64,000 nucleotides of DNA from an uncultured Enterorhabdus sp. (GCA_947649205.1 CANSQM010000010.1:27410-91409), one strand, 5' to 3'; shown: positions 24,561 through 32,670, counted from the first letter of the stretch. A program made the numbers and translations. The notes: generated by a model not told the origin, from the sequence alone.

Positions 24561-25538
24561 GGCCGGGGTGATGCGCCCCTCCCGGTCCACGAAGAAGGCT
24601 TGCTGGATTTCCGGGTGCCGCTGCACGAGGGCACGACCGCGCTCGCTCCCCAAGGCGAGCAGGGTGGTGGAGAACCCCTCGGCGTCGATGGACTGCTCGC
24701 AGATGACGGTCACGCCGGCCACGTCCGTCGCGGCGGGCATGCCGGTGCGCGGGTCCAGGATATGGTGGTAGAAGGTGCCGTCGGGGGCGGTGAAGCAGCG
24801 CTCGTAGATGCCGCTCGTGACCGCCGAGCCCGCGGCCAGGGGCACGGCGCCGAGCAGGGTGGCCGGGTCGGCCGGGTTGCGCACCCCGATGCCCCAGGGC
24901 TCGCCCGAGGGCTTCGTTCCGCGCACGGCCACGTTGCCCCCCAGGTTCACGATGATGCCGTCGAGGTTATGGGCGGCCAGGGCCTCGATGAGCCGGTCGG
25001 CGATCCAGCCCTTGGCAATGCCGCCCGCATCCACGGCGGCTGCCGGGTCGGCCAGCTGGGCGTGGCAGGTGCCGCCCTCCTTCCACAGCTTCAGCTGGCG
25101 CCAGTCCACATGGCCCACGGCCTCGGCCAGGGCGTCGGGGTCGGGCACCGTGCCCTCGTGGAAGTTCCACAGGCCCACGGCCGGCCCTACGGTGATGTCG
25201 AAGACGCCCTCGCTGGCCGCGCAGTAGGCGACGGCGCGCGAGAGCAGGTCGTAGGTGAGGGGGTCTATGGCCACCGCCGCCCCGTCGGCGCCGTTCACGC
25301 GGGCGATATCGGAGTGGGGAAGCGTGCGGCTGAACAGGCGCTCGTAGGTGCGGCAGAGGGTGCGGGCCTCGTCGAAGGCGGCCGCGCAGGCCCCGTCTTC
25401 GCCGTAGGCCTCGATATCCACCACGGTGTTGAAGGCGAGGAAGCGCACGGCGGCCGGCTTGCCGGCTTCGGCGGCGCGGTACCGGACGAAGGCCTCGTCG
25501 GGAATGGGGTCGGTATGTTGCCCGTTTTCGTTTTCCAT
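24555..25538 (-). CDS. apbE: FAD:protein FMN transferase ApbE
   Basis: A 327-residue flavin transferase. It moves FMN from FAD onto a threonine of FMN_bind proteins. Motifs include DAGGIAKGWIADR (~174-186), NLGGNVAVRG, and the late ITSGIYER-like and HHILDPRTGMPA stretches typical of ApbE. The expected substrate is the lipoprotein encoded at 20152. The chosen ATG at 25538 lacks a ribosome site but has TATACT six bases upstream, predicting a leaderless mRNA. No signal peptide or lipobox is visible, although many ApbE proteins are exported; a MITE-like element ends 37 bases upstream and could have replaced an original 5' end. Confidence 0.88.
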   Translation of the reverse strand: MENENGQHTDPIPDEAFVRYRAAEAGKPAAVRFLAFNTVVDIEAYGEDGACAAAFDEARTLCRTYERLFSRTLPHSDIARVNGADGAAVAIDPLTYDLLSRAVAYCAASEGVFDITVGPAVGLWNFHEGTVPDPDALAEAVGHVDWRQLKLWKEGGTCHAQLADPAAAVDAGGIAKGWIADRLIEALAAHNLDGIIVNLGGNVAVRGTKPSGEPWGIGVRNPADPATLLGAVPLAAGSAVTSGIYERCFTAPDGTFYHHILDPRTGMPAATDVAGVTVICEQSIDAEGFSTTLLALGSERGRALVQRHPEIQQAFFVDREGRITPAR

Positions 25539-25550
25539 GGCCCCAGTATA
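25539..25550 (-). promoter_or_regulatory. Leaderless-type promoter of apbE
   Basis: Minus-strand TATACT (25550-25545) is followed by exactly six bases and the ATG. Transcription would start at or next to the A of ATG. tsaE and rarA show the same spacing. Confidence 0.5.
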
Positions 25551-25575
25551 AATGAAGGCCGGCGCTTGGGGCGGT

Positions 25576-25720
25576 GTGGCTTGGAAATGGAGGTTGTGCG
25601 ACAAGATCGGCCCCTCGGGTGAGGGGTGCGCGATACCGCCCGGGCATTTCCCCTGGTGCATCATGGCCAGGAAGGGGCCGGCAGTCCCGAAGCGTCGCAC
25701 AACCTCGATTTTCAAGCCAC
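25576..25720. repeat. 145-base MITE-like element with 27-base inverted ends
   Basis: Arms 25576-25602 and 25694-25720 match at 25 of 27 positions (core GAGGTTGTGCGAC). Weaker pairing continues inward (CGGCCCCT against AGGGGCCG). No transposase is present. It fills most of the gap between the divergent apbE and galU genes. Confidence 0.75.
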
Positions 25721-25816
25721 GGGGGGTCGTGCGGGAGCAGGCGGTGGTATCATGGGCCGACGATATGCGAAGACACGGGGCCCGCCCGGTGCGGCCCCCT
25801 CAGAGAAAGGCGCCCG

Positions 25817-26629
25817 ATGAAGGCTCTCATTCCCGCGGCGGGGCTCGGCACCCGCTTCCTGCCGGCTACGAAGGCCCAGCCCAAGGAGATGCTGCTGGTG
25901 GTGGACCGCCCGGCCATCCAGTACGTGGTAGAGGAGGGCCTGGCCTCGGGGGCCGACGGGGTCGTCATCATCAACAGCCGCGAGAAGCGCGCCATCGAGG
26001 AGCACTTCTCCCCGAACCCCGAACTGGTGGCCCTGCTGCGCGAGCGCGGCAAGGACGCCTACGCCGATGCCGTGGAGGCCGTGGGCAACTACCCGGTGAG
26101 CTACGTGTACCAGGAAGAGGCCCTGGGGCTCGGCCACGCGGTGCGCTGCGCCGCCGAGGCCTGCGCCGGCGAGCCCTTCTACGTGCTGTTGGGCGACGTG
26201 CTCGTGCCCGACAACAAGATGCTGCCGGCCATGAAGGCGGTATCGGACGCCCACGGCGGGGCCAGCGTCATCGCCGTCATGCCCGTGCCCGACGACCAGG
26301 TGAGCCGCTTCGGCGTCATCGCCGGTGCGGCCGTGGCCGACGACGTGTGGAAGGTGGACTCGCTCGTGGAAAAGCCGGCGCTCGAGGACGCGCCGAGCAA
26401 CCTGGCCGTGTTCGGCCGCTACCTGCTCTCGCCCCGGGTCATGGAGCTGCTCGCCGACGGAAAGCCGGGCGTGGGCGGCGAGATCCAGCTGACCGACGCC
26501 CTGGATGCGGTGCTCGCCGAAGAGGAGATGTACGCCCTCGTGGTGGATCCGGCCGACGGCTTCGACACCGGCACCGTGGAGAGCTGGCTCGAGACCAACA
26601 ACATTCTGTTCCAGCGGAAAAACGGCTAG
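25817..26629 (+). CDS. galU: UTP-glucose-1-phosphate uridylyltransferase
   Basis: A 270-residue nucleotidyltransferase making UDP-glucose for envelope polysaccharides and glycolipids. The N-terminal MKALIPAAGLGTRFLPATKA with PKEMLLVVDRP is the GalU signature; the metal-site GD follows (VLLGDVLV, ~125) and EKP occurs at ~185. Length is slightly below the usual ~290. The ATG is set by the signature. Upstream lies the inverted-repeat element, downstream a large hairpin. Confidence 0.93.
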   Translation: MKALIPAAGLGTRFLPATKAQPKEMLLVVDRPAIQYVVEEGLASGADGVVIINSREKRAIEEHFSPNPELVALLRERGKDAYADAVEAVGNYPVSYVYQEEALGLGHAVRCAAEACAGEPFYVLLGDVLVPDNKMLPAMKAVSDAHGGASVIAVMPVPDDQVSRFGVIAGAAVADDVWKVDSLVEKPALEDAPSNLAVFGRYLLSPRVMELLADGKPGVGGEIQLTDALDAVLAEEEMYALVVDPADGFDTGTVESWLETNNILFQRKNG

Positions 26630-26660
26630 GGATCGCCGGCGCGGCCCGCGACGCCTGCGC

Positions 26661-26703
26661 CCCGCGACCCCCGAGGGCGCCGCGCGTTTCCGGGGGTCGC
26701 GGG
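26661..26703 (+). terminator. Large GC hairpin downstream of galU
   Basis: Perfect 13-base arms, CCCGCGACCCCCG at 26661-26673 and CGGGGGTCGCGGG at 26691-26703, start 32 bases after the galU stop. No T-run follows, so it may stabilise the mRNA 3' end or act as a Rho-type terminator. Confidence 0.6.
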
Positions 26704-26852
26704 TGAAGCTCGCGACAGCGGTGCGCTGCCGGTCTGCCGAAGCCGTGCGCAGGCTTTCCGGAAGCATCGCGCCGTCGGCCCTTGGGAGAGGCGCCTGCGT
26801 CCCGCTTCCGCGACCGTCGCGACGGCGTTGACGGGTTGTTACCGCTGATGGG

Positions 26853-26892
26853 AATTCTTCTCAATTCTGAAGAATTGCTTAAAGATGACCCG
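26853..26892. promoter_or_regulatory. AT-rich inverted repeat in the galU-folP gap
   Basis: AATTCTTC (26853-26860) and GAAGAATT (26869-26876) form a perfect 8-base dyad. ACGGGT at 26831 and ACCCGT at 26887 add an outer 6-base pair. It lies 60-90 bases upstream of the -10 element of the candidate RNA, so it could be an operator. Confidence 0.4.
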
Positions 26893-26956
26893 TTGAATCC
26901 ACAAGTTCCCCACCTTCGCGTCATAGGGAATTCAAGGGCGGTTGTTATACTGAGCC

Positions 26957-27090
26957 CAGCAAGTGAGACAACCCCCTCCGATCACTTGCCTGCTTTGTCT
27001 CTGAAAAGCAGAAAGCGGCTCCTGAGAGAGTCGCATCCCCCCTCCTTCTGGCCCGGCTGGCCCCCTCCAGCCGGGCCGCTTCTTTTCTCG
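26957..27090 (+). ncRNA. Candidate small RNA with C-rich hairpin loops
   Basis: TATACT at 26946-26951 would start a ~130-base transcript. Stem 1 is GCAAGTGA/TCACTTGC (26959-26966, 26982-26989) with loop containing ACCCCCTCC. Stem 2 is CTGCTTT/AAAGCAG (26990-26996, 27005-27011). Stem 3 is GCGGCTC/GAGTCGC (27015-27021, 27028-27034). A 10-base terminator stem GCCCGGCTGG/CCAGCCGGGC (27051-27060, 27067-27076) has loop CCCCCT and a T-rich tail. GAGACAA near stem 1 can also pair with TTGTCTC in loop 2. Two C-run loops recall the actinobacterial 6C RNA, which targets G-rich ribosome sites. No good -35 is seen. A folP leader is the alternative. Confidence 0.55.
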
Positions 27091-27214
27091 CCCTCGCTCT
27101 CGGAGCCCGCGCAGAGCCCGTACACGGGCCTTTCGCCCGAAAGTCAATGAAAAGCGGCGAGGTCGGCATTACACTGAGCGCTTAGGCTGGCAGACGGAAA
27201 GGCATTTTCCCTTC

Positions 27215-28528
27215 ATGATTTGGCATTGCGGTCGCTTCGACTTCGATACATCGACGCCCATCGTCATGGGCATTCTGAACATCACGCCCGACTCGTTCTC
27301 CGACGGAGGCCTCTATCTCGATGCCGACGCGGCGGTGGAGCACGCCCTGGCCATGGTGGACGCTGGCGCGGCCATCATCGACGTGGGCGGCGAGTCCACC
27401 CGCCCCGGATCCGACCCGGTGGATCCGGCCGAGGAGTGGGAGCGCATCGGGGCCGTGATCGCGGCCTTGGCCGAGCGCGAGCTGTGCGTGTCGGTGGACA
27501 CGCGCCACGCCGAGGTGGCCTCCCGGGCCCTGGCCGCGGGCGCCTCCATCGTCAACGACGTGTCCGGCTTCCGCGACCCGGCCATGGTGCAGGTCGTGGC
27601 GAAGAGCGGCTGCGGCTGCGTGGTGATGCACATGGCCGGCGAGCCGAAGACCATGCAGGACAACCCCGTCTACGACGACGTGGTGGCCGAGGTGCGCGAC
27701 TACCTGCGCGACGCGGCCGCCGCCCTCGAGGAAGCGGGCGTCGACCATTCCCGCATCTGCATCGATCCGGGCCCCGGCTTCGGGAAGACCCCCAAGCAGA
27801 CCATCGAGCTCATGCGCAACCTCCACGAGCTCGTGCACCTGGGCTATCCGGTCATGGTGGCCGCCTCCCGCAAGAGCTACGTGGGCTACGCCTACGGCGT
27901 GGAAGAGCCCCACGAGCGCGACGTGGCCTCGGCCGCCGAGGCGCTGCTCGCCTGCGAGCTGGGGGCGAGCGTGGTGCGCACCCACAACGTGCCCCTCACC
28001 GTGGCGGCCCTGGGCGACCTGCGCCCGGCCGTGGTGCTGGGCCTGGGCTCCAACGTGGCCCTGGTGGCCGAGCCCGGCGAGGAGACCGAGGCCAAGATCG
28101 CCCAGATCAATCTCGCCGTGGGACAGCTCTGCGCCCTGCCGGACACTCAGATCATCGACATGGCCCCCTTCTACGAGAGCGAGCCGGCCTACTACACCGA
28201 CCAGGACGCCTTTGTGAACACCGTGGTGCTGCTGCGCACCGGGCTGCCCCCCAAGGAGCTGCTCGGCTACCTCCACGGCATCGAGAACTCCCTCGGCCGC
28301 GTGCGCACCGTGGAGAACGGCCCGCGCACCCTGGACCTGGATATCGTGGACTACCAGATGTACGTGGCCTCCGACGACGAGCTCACCCTGCCGCATCCCC
28401 GCGCTGTCGAGCGCGACTTCGTGGTGCGCCCCTTGCTCGATATCCTGCCCGGCTACGAGTTGGCCGACGGCACGGTCGCCGATGCGGTTCCGGCGGCCGA
28501 GCGCGTGGGGAAGGCGAGGCGGTTGTAG
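27215..28528 (+). CDS. folP: Bifunctional dihydropteroate synthase / HPPK (FolP-FolK fusion)
   Basis: A 437-residue fusion for two consecutive folate steps. Residues 1-~265 are dihydropteroate synthase (GILNITPDSFSDGG, GGESTRPG, NDVSGF, ASRKSYVG). Residues ~270-437 are 6-hydroxymethyl-dihydropterin pyrophosphokinase (GLGSNVA at ~277, ENSLGRVRT, NGPRTLDLDIV with the Mg-binding DLD, LPHPR). The order DHPS-HPPK reverses the reaction order and lacks the dihydroneopterin aldolase seen in many fusions. The start ATG has no strong ribosome site. BirA follows with no gap. The product feeds the THF pool used by fhs/fchA/folD. Confidence 0.92.
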   Translation: MIWHCGRFDFDTSTPIVMGILNITPDSFSDGGLYLDADAAVEHALAMVDAGAAIIDVGGESTRPGSDPVDPAEEWERIGAVIAALAERELCVSVDTRHAEVASRALAAGASIVNDVSGFRDPAMVQVVAKSGCGCVVMHMAGEPKTMQDNPVYDDVVAEVRDYLRDAAAALEEAGVDHSRICIDPGPGFGKTPKQTIELMRNLHELVHLGYPVMVAASRKSYVGYAYGVEEPHERDVASAAEALLACELGASVVRTHNVPLTVAALGDLRPAVVLGLGSNVALVAEPGEETEAKIAQINLAVGQLCALPDTQIIDMAPFYESEPAYYTDQDAFVNTVVLLRTGLPPKELLGYLHGIENSLGRVRTVENGPRTLDLDIVDYQMYVASDDELTLPHPRAVERDFVVRPLLDILPGYELADGTVADAVPAAERVGKARRL

Positions 28529-29374
28529 ATGAAGCTCACGGTGATCGACGAGGTGACCTCGACCAACGAGGTGGTGAAGGAGGCCCTGCGCGAGGGCAAG
28601 GCCGAGGGGCTCGTGGTGCGGGCCCGGCGCCAGTCCGGCGGCTACGGCCGCCAGGGCCGCGGCTGGGACAGCCCCGAGGGCGGCCTGTACATGTCGCTGC
28701 TGCTGCGCCCCGACGTGGCCGGCAGCGGCCTGGCCACCTTAAGCCTGGTAGCGGGCCTGTCCGTGCAGCGGGCCCTCGCTTCCATGGCCGATCCGTCCCT
28801 CGAGGACGGCATCCAGCTGAAGTGGCCCAACGACGTAGTGTACATGCCCGCCGACTGCGAGCGGGCCGACGAGTACCGCAAGCTCTGCGGCATCTCGCTG
28901 GAGGCCTGCGGGGGAGGGGTGTGCGTGGGCATCGGCATCAACGTGTTCCCGCCCGATGTGGAGCGTCCCATCGAGGGCCGCAACATCCCCGAGTACCTGG
29001 CCGATCTCATGATGGATCCCGCTTCCGCCCCCGGCCATCCCGTCACCGTCCGCGCGGCCATCGAGGCGCTCGACGAGCCGGAGCAGGCGGCGCGCCGCGA
29101 GGAGCTCATCACCGACGTGCAGCGCGAGGTGCTCGCCCGGGTGCTCGTGAACTACGGCCGCTGGCGCGAACTGGGCTTCCAGCCCTCCCTGGCCACCTAC
29201 GAGGCGGTGTCGTTCTTGGATGGGCGCCCCCTGCGCATCGAGACCATCGGCGGGGCGACCACGGTGGAGGGCGTCGGCGCCGGCGTGGACGAGCGCGGTC
29301 GGCTGCTCGTGCGCACCGCTGACGGCATAGTGCCCGTCGCCTCGGGGGAGGCCCACGTTATCCCGCTGCCCTAG
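28529..29374 (+). CDS. birA: Biotin--protein ligase without DNA-binding domain
   Basis: A 281-residue class I BirA that biotinylates the carrier domain of acyl-CoA carboxylases or decarboxylases. Key motifs are GGYGRQGRGW (~37-46) for biotinyl-AMP, LKWPNDV (~93-99) and a C-terminal SH3-like domain (~235-281). It starts directly in the catalytic domain, so there is no N-terminal helix-turn-helix and it cannot repress biotin genes itself. The ATG follows the folP stop immediately. A biotin transporter gene lies two genes downstream. Confidence 0.9.
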   Translation: MKLTVIDEVTSTNEVVKEALREGKAEGLVVRARRQSGGYGRQGRGWDSPEGGLYMSLLLRPDVAGSGLATLSLVAGLSVQRALASMADPSLEDGIQLKWPNDVVYMPADCERADEYRKLCGISLEACGGGVCVGIGINVFPPDVERPIEGRNIPEYLADLMMDPASAPGHPVTVRAAIEALDEPEQAARREELITDVQREVLARVLVNYGRWRELGFQPSLATYEAVSFLDGRPLRIETIGGATTVEGVGAGVDERGRLLVRTADGIVPVASGEAHVIPLP

Positions 29375-29419
29375 GGGCTACAATGGCGCTCGGCGTTTTT
29401 GAGGAAAGGCACGAGCCCC

Positions 29420-31015
29420 ATGGATGAACCGAAGCAGAGCGAACCGACCGAACCTATGACACCTTCCGACCGCACTCCGGGAGCCGACGGCCCCGGCGCG
29501 GGCGTTGCCGCGGCCGAGGACGGCTCCGGCCGCTCTTCGGGCGACGCGGCCCTGGACGACCGGGGAGAGGCGCTGCACGGCCGCTCGGCCGGCGACGAGA
29601 AGGTGCTCCGCATGGGCACCGCCTCCATCCCGCGGCTCATCACCGAGTTCGCCATCCCCTCGGTGGCCGGCATGCTCATCAACGGCTCCTACGCCATCAT
29701 CGACTCGGTGTTCCTCGGCCACGCGGTGGGGGAGATCGGCCTGTCGGCCATGACCGTGGCCAACCCCATCATGATCGTGTTCATGGCCCTGGCCATGCTC
29801 ATCGGCAACGGCGGCAACGCCCTGGCGGCCCTGCGCCTGGGGGAGGGCCGGCGCGAGGACGCGGAACGGGCCCTGGGCAACGTGGTGTCCCTGAGTCTCG
29901 TGGCCGCCGTGGTGGTGCTGTTCATCGGTTGGAACCCCCTGCTCGTGAACGGGGTGCTCGACCTGGCATCGGCCACCGAGGAAGTGCGCCCCTACGCCCT
30001 CACCTTCATCCAGATCCTCTGCTCGGGCTTCCTGTTCCAGTGCATCGGCATGGGCGTGAACAACTTCATCCGCACCTGCGGCGCCCCGAACCGGGCCCTC
30101 GGCACCATGGTGGTGGGCCTCGTGAGCTCGGTGGCCTTCAACTTCCTGTTCGTCATCATGCTCGGCTGGGGCGTGGCCGGCAGCGGCCTGGCCACGGTGC
30201 TCGGCTGGGCCTGCTCCTGCGCCACGGTGCTGTGGTACTTCTGCGGCCGGACCGATGTGCCCATGCGCCTGTCGGTGCGCTCCATGGTGCCGAGCGGGTC
30301 CCTCATCGGCACCATTTTGGGCTACGGGCTCCCGAGCTTCTGCGTGCAGGCCGGCATGGCCGTGGTGAACTTCGTCATCAACTTCCAGCTCGTGAAGTAC
30401 GGCGCCCTCACCCCCATCGGTGCCGACGATGCCCTGGCGGCCATTGGGGTGGTGCAGCGTATCGGTCAGTTCACCGTCATGCCCCTCATCGGCATCGCCA
30501 TCGCCCTGCAGCCGCTGCTCGGCTTCAACTACGGTGCCCGCAAGGTAGCCCGGGTGCGCAAGACGCTGTGGTACGGCATCGGGGCCGCCACCTCCATCGC
30601 CGTGGTCATGTTCGCCGGGGTGGAGCTGTTCGCCGCCCCCATCGCCCACGGCTTCGGCATCAAGCACGACGGGCTCGTGGACTTCACCGCCTTTGCCATC
30701 CGGGTGCAGTTCATCGTGCTGCCCTTCGTGGGCTTCCAAATCGTGAGCGCCAACTACTTCCAGGCCACGGGCCAGCCGGCCAAGTCGGTGTTCCTCACCC
30801 TGACGCGGCAGATCCTGTTCCTCGTGCCGCTGCTTTACCTGTTGCCCGAGGTGCTGCCCTCGGTGGCTTCGGGGCTCACGGGCCTCGATGCCCTGTACTT
30901 CGCCGCCCCCATCTCCGACCTGCTGGCCACCATCGTCACGGCCGTCTTCATCGGATGGGAGATGGCGCGCCTGCGCCGTCTGGCCCGGCTGTGCGCCCGG
31001 GGCGAGGAGGCCTGA
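29420..31015 (+). CDS. MATE-family multidrug efflux transporter
   Basis: A 531-residue exporter with a ~60-residue polar N-terminus and twelve membrane segments from ~65 to 520 (first segment FAIPSVAGMLINGSYAIIDSVF; internal duplication typical of MATE). Predicted to expel cationic or flavin-like compounds with Na+ or H+. The ATG at 29420 follows GAGGAAAGG. It sits between birA and bioY, but no direct tie to biotin is visible. Substrate unknown. Confidence 0.87.
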   Translation: MDEPKQSEPTEPMTPSDRTPGADGPGAGVAAAEDGSGRSSGDAALDDRGEALHGRSAGDEKVLRMGTASIPRLITEFAIPSVAGMLINGSYAIIDSVFLGHAVGEIGLSAMTVANPIMIVFMALAMLIGNGGNALAALRLGEGRREDAERALGNVVSLSLVAAVVVLFIGWNPLLVNGVLDLASATEEVRPYALTFIQILCSGFLFQCIGMGVNNFIRTCGAPNRALGTMVVGLVSSVAFNFLFVIMLGWGVAGSGLATVLGWACSCATVLWYFCGRTDVPMRLSVRSMVPSGSLIGTILGYGLPSFCVQAGMAVVNFVINFQLVKYGALTPIGADDALAAIGVVQRIGQFTVMPLIGIAIALQPLLGFNYGARKVARVRKTLWYGIGAATSIAVVMFAGVELFAAPIAHGFGIKHDGLVDFTAFAIRVQFIVLPFVGFQIVSANYFQATGQPAKSVFLTLTRQILFLVPLLYLLPEVLPSVASGLTGLDALYFAAPISDLLATIVTAVFIGWEMARLRRLARLCARGEEA

Positions 31016-31041
31016 GGCCGAGGCATTTTCATATTTTGTGC

Positions 31042-31063
31042 ATTTGCTCAAAACTGAGCAAAT
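31042..31063. promoter_or_regulatory. Perfect 22-base palindrome upstream of bioY
   Basis: ATTTGCTCA-AAAC-TGAGCAAAT has 9-base perfect arms in an AT-rich patch about 90 bases before the bioY start. No T-run follows, so an operator is more likely than a terminator. It matches none of the BirA, BioR or BioQ operator patterns I know. Confidence 0.55.
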
Positions 31064-31151
31064 CGCTTTCCATTGGCCGCTCAAGCGCGACTCTGGCGCC
31101 GGAAGCGCGCGGCGTCCCGTAGTATCTCCCTCGTCGAAAGGAGATATGACC

Positions 31152-31793
31152 ATGGAAACTGTACGCACGAAAACCAGCGCTTCCGCGCGCACCCGTTCCG
31201 TGGCCTTTGTGGGCCTGACCATCGCCATTATGGCGGTATCGGCATGGGTGACCGTGCCGCTGGGGCCGGTGCCCTTCACGTTGCAGATGTTCGCCGTCAC
31301 CTTCGCCATCGTGGTGCTGCGCCCCAAGGAGGCCATTGCCGCCATCGCGGGCTATCTGCTGCTCGGCGCCGTGGGCGTGCCGGTGTTCTCCGGCATGCGC
31401 GGGGGCATCGGGGTGCTGGCGGGCCCCACGGGCGGCTTTCTGTGGGGCTACCTCCTCGGTGTGAGCGCCGCGGTGCTGTTCCTGCACCTGGTGCGCACGG
31501 CCCGGGGCTCGGGCGCGGGGAGTGCTTCGCGCCCCACGGCCGCCGAGCGGGCCGCCCTCACCCCGGCCCAGCGGGCCGTGGCGTTCCTGCGCACCTTCGG
31601 GGCCGATCTGGCGGCCGGCCTCATCTTCACGGCCGTGGCCTACGTCTGCGGCTGCGCCCAGTATATGGCCGTGGGCCAGGTGGACCTCATGACGGCCTTC
31701 CTCACGGCCGTGGCCCCCTTCATGGTGGTGGACTTCTGCAAGATCGTGGCCGCCGTCATCTGCGCCGACGCCGTGAAGGCCGTGGTGAAGTAG
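31152..31793 (+). CDS. bioY: BioY-type biotin transporter substrate-binding subunit
   Basis: A 213-residue S component of an ECF transporter with six membrane segments. It shows the BioY motif region AVGVPVFSGMRGGIGVLAG and GPTGGFLWGYLLG near residues 70-105. A ~30-residue polar insertion (SGAGSASRPTAAERAALTPA) lies between segments 4 and 5. It imports biotin, with or without an ECF energising module, which is not in the window. The ATG at 31152 is preferred over the ATG at 31146 because AAAGGAG ends eight bases before it. Ends in a shared terminator. Confidence 0.88.
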   Translation: METVRTKTSASARTRSVAFVGLTIAIMAVSAWVTVPLGPVPFTLQMFAVTFAIVVLRPKEAIAAIAGYLLLGAVGVPVFSGMRGGIGVLAGPTGGFLWGYLLGVSAAVLFLHLVRTARGSGAGSASRPTAAERAALTPAQRAVAFLRTFGADLAAGLIFTAVAYVCGCAQYMAVGQVDLMTAFLTAVAPFMVVDFCKIVAAVICADAVKAVVK

Positions 31794-31851
31794 GGCGGTT
31801 CGGGCGAATCGGCACATCCGCCGCTCCCGACCGAGAGGCGCGACCATAAGA

Positions 31852-31877
31852 AAGAGGCTCCCCGACGGGAGCCTCTT
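31852..31877. terminator. Bidirectional terminator between bioY and the response regulator
   Basis: AAGAGGCTCCC (31852-31862), loop CGAC, GGGAGCCTCTT (31867-31877). A-rich DNA precedes and T-containing DNA follows, so it works for both converging genes. Confidence 0.85.
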
Positions 31878-31902
31878 GACGTTCAAGATGGGTGTGCAGC
31901 GG

Positions 31903-32598
31903 TTACGCCTTGAAGCGGTAGCCGTAGCCGCGGACGGTCTCCACGAGGCCGGGATCGTAGCCGGCGGCGTGGATCTTGTCGCGCAGGCGCTTGATGTGGG
32001 TGTCCACGGTCTTGGTCTCGGTGAGGTACTCCCAGCCCCAGGCATCGCGGAGCAGGTCCTCGCGGGAGACCACCTTGCCGGCGCTCTTCATGAGGCTCGC
32101 GAGCAACTCGAACTCGCGCGGGGTGAGGTCGATCTCGCCGTGGTCGCCGGCGGCGGTATGGGCATCTTCGTCGAGCGTGATGCCCGAGGCGGTGATGGAA
32201 TTGGAGGCACCCGGGAACTCGCCGCCCTGGCCGCGACGGAGCAGGGCGCGCACGCGGGCGATGAGCTCGCGGACACCGAAGGGCTTGGCCAGATAGTCGT
32301 CGCCGCCGATTTCCAGGCCGACGACCTTGTCGAGCTCGGTATCGCGGGCCGACAGGAACAGCACGGGAGCCGTGGTCTTGGAACGAAGGCGGCGGCACAG
32401 CTCGTAGCCGTCCATTCCCGGCAACATGATGTCGAGGACGAACAGATCGTAGTTGTTCGCGCTCGCGAGGGCGAAGGCCTCCTCGCCGTTGTCGACGATG
32501 TCGGCGTCGTAGCCTTCCTTCCGCAACGCGTAGCTGACGAATTCAGTGATCGATGGCTCGTCGTCAACGACAAGGATTCGGCTCGGTGTCTCAATCAT
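31903..32598 (-). CDS. OmpR/PhoB-family response regulator (orphan here)
   Basis: A 231-residue two-component regulator. The receiver domain (~7-120) has the acidic pair DDE (12-14), phosphorylation site Asp56 (DLFVLDIMLPG) and lysine KPFG (~105). The OmpR-type winged helix covers ~140-230 (LTPREFELLASLM, TVDTHIKRLRDKI, VRGYGYRF). No histidine kinase gene is adjacent, so the sensor must lie elsewhere. It is divergent from coaX. Targets unknown. Confidence 0.92.
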   Translation of the reverse strand: MIETPSRILVVDDEPSITEFVSYALRKEGYDADIVDNGEEAFALASANNYDLFVLDIMLPGMDGYELCRRLRSKTTAPVLFLSARDTELDKVVGLEIGGDDYLAKPFGVRELIARVRALLRRGQGGEFPGASNSITASGITLDEDAHTAAGDHGEIDLTPREFELLASLMKSAGKVVSREDLLRDAWGWEYLTETKTVDTHIKRLRDKIHAAGYDPGLVETVRGYGYRFKA

Positions 32599-32657
32599 AA
32601 TCTTGCCTTTCTCTCGTCATGTCGACGATTGCCCCACGGGGGCAGATCGTTTAATCC

Positions 32658-32670
32658 TTGATATAATCAA
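32658..32670. promoter_or_regulatory. Palindrome overlapping a -10 element upstream of coaX
   Basis: TTGAT-ATA-ATCAA is a perfect dyad whose centre contains TATAAT (32662-32667). It lies between the divergent response-regulator and coaX genes. A protein bound here would block the promoter. An imperfect AGTGTT-type repeat follows at 32677-32696. Confidence 0.45.

Noticed and set aside
25539..25715. A longer ApbE beginning upstream at 25715
   Set aside because: The extra 59 residues are translated from the inverted-repeat element and show no signal peptide or ApbE similarity.
26957..27214. Tetrahydrofolate riboswitch controlling folP
   Set aside because: The THF aptamer consensus is not recognisable, and the terminator ends the RNA ~125 bases before folP.
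31042..31063. Intrinsic terminator of the MATE gene
   Set aside because: The stem is AT-rich and no T-run follows; an operator explains it better.
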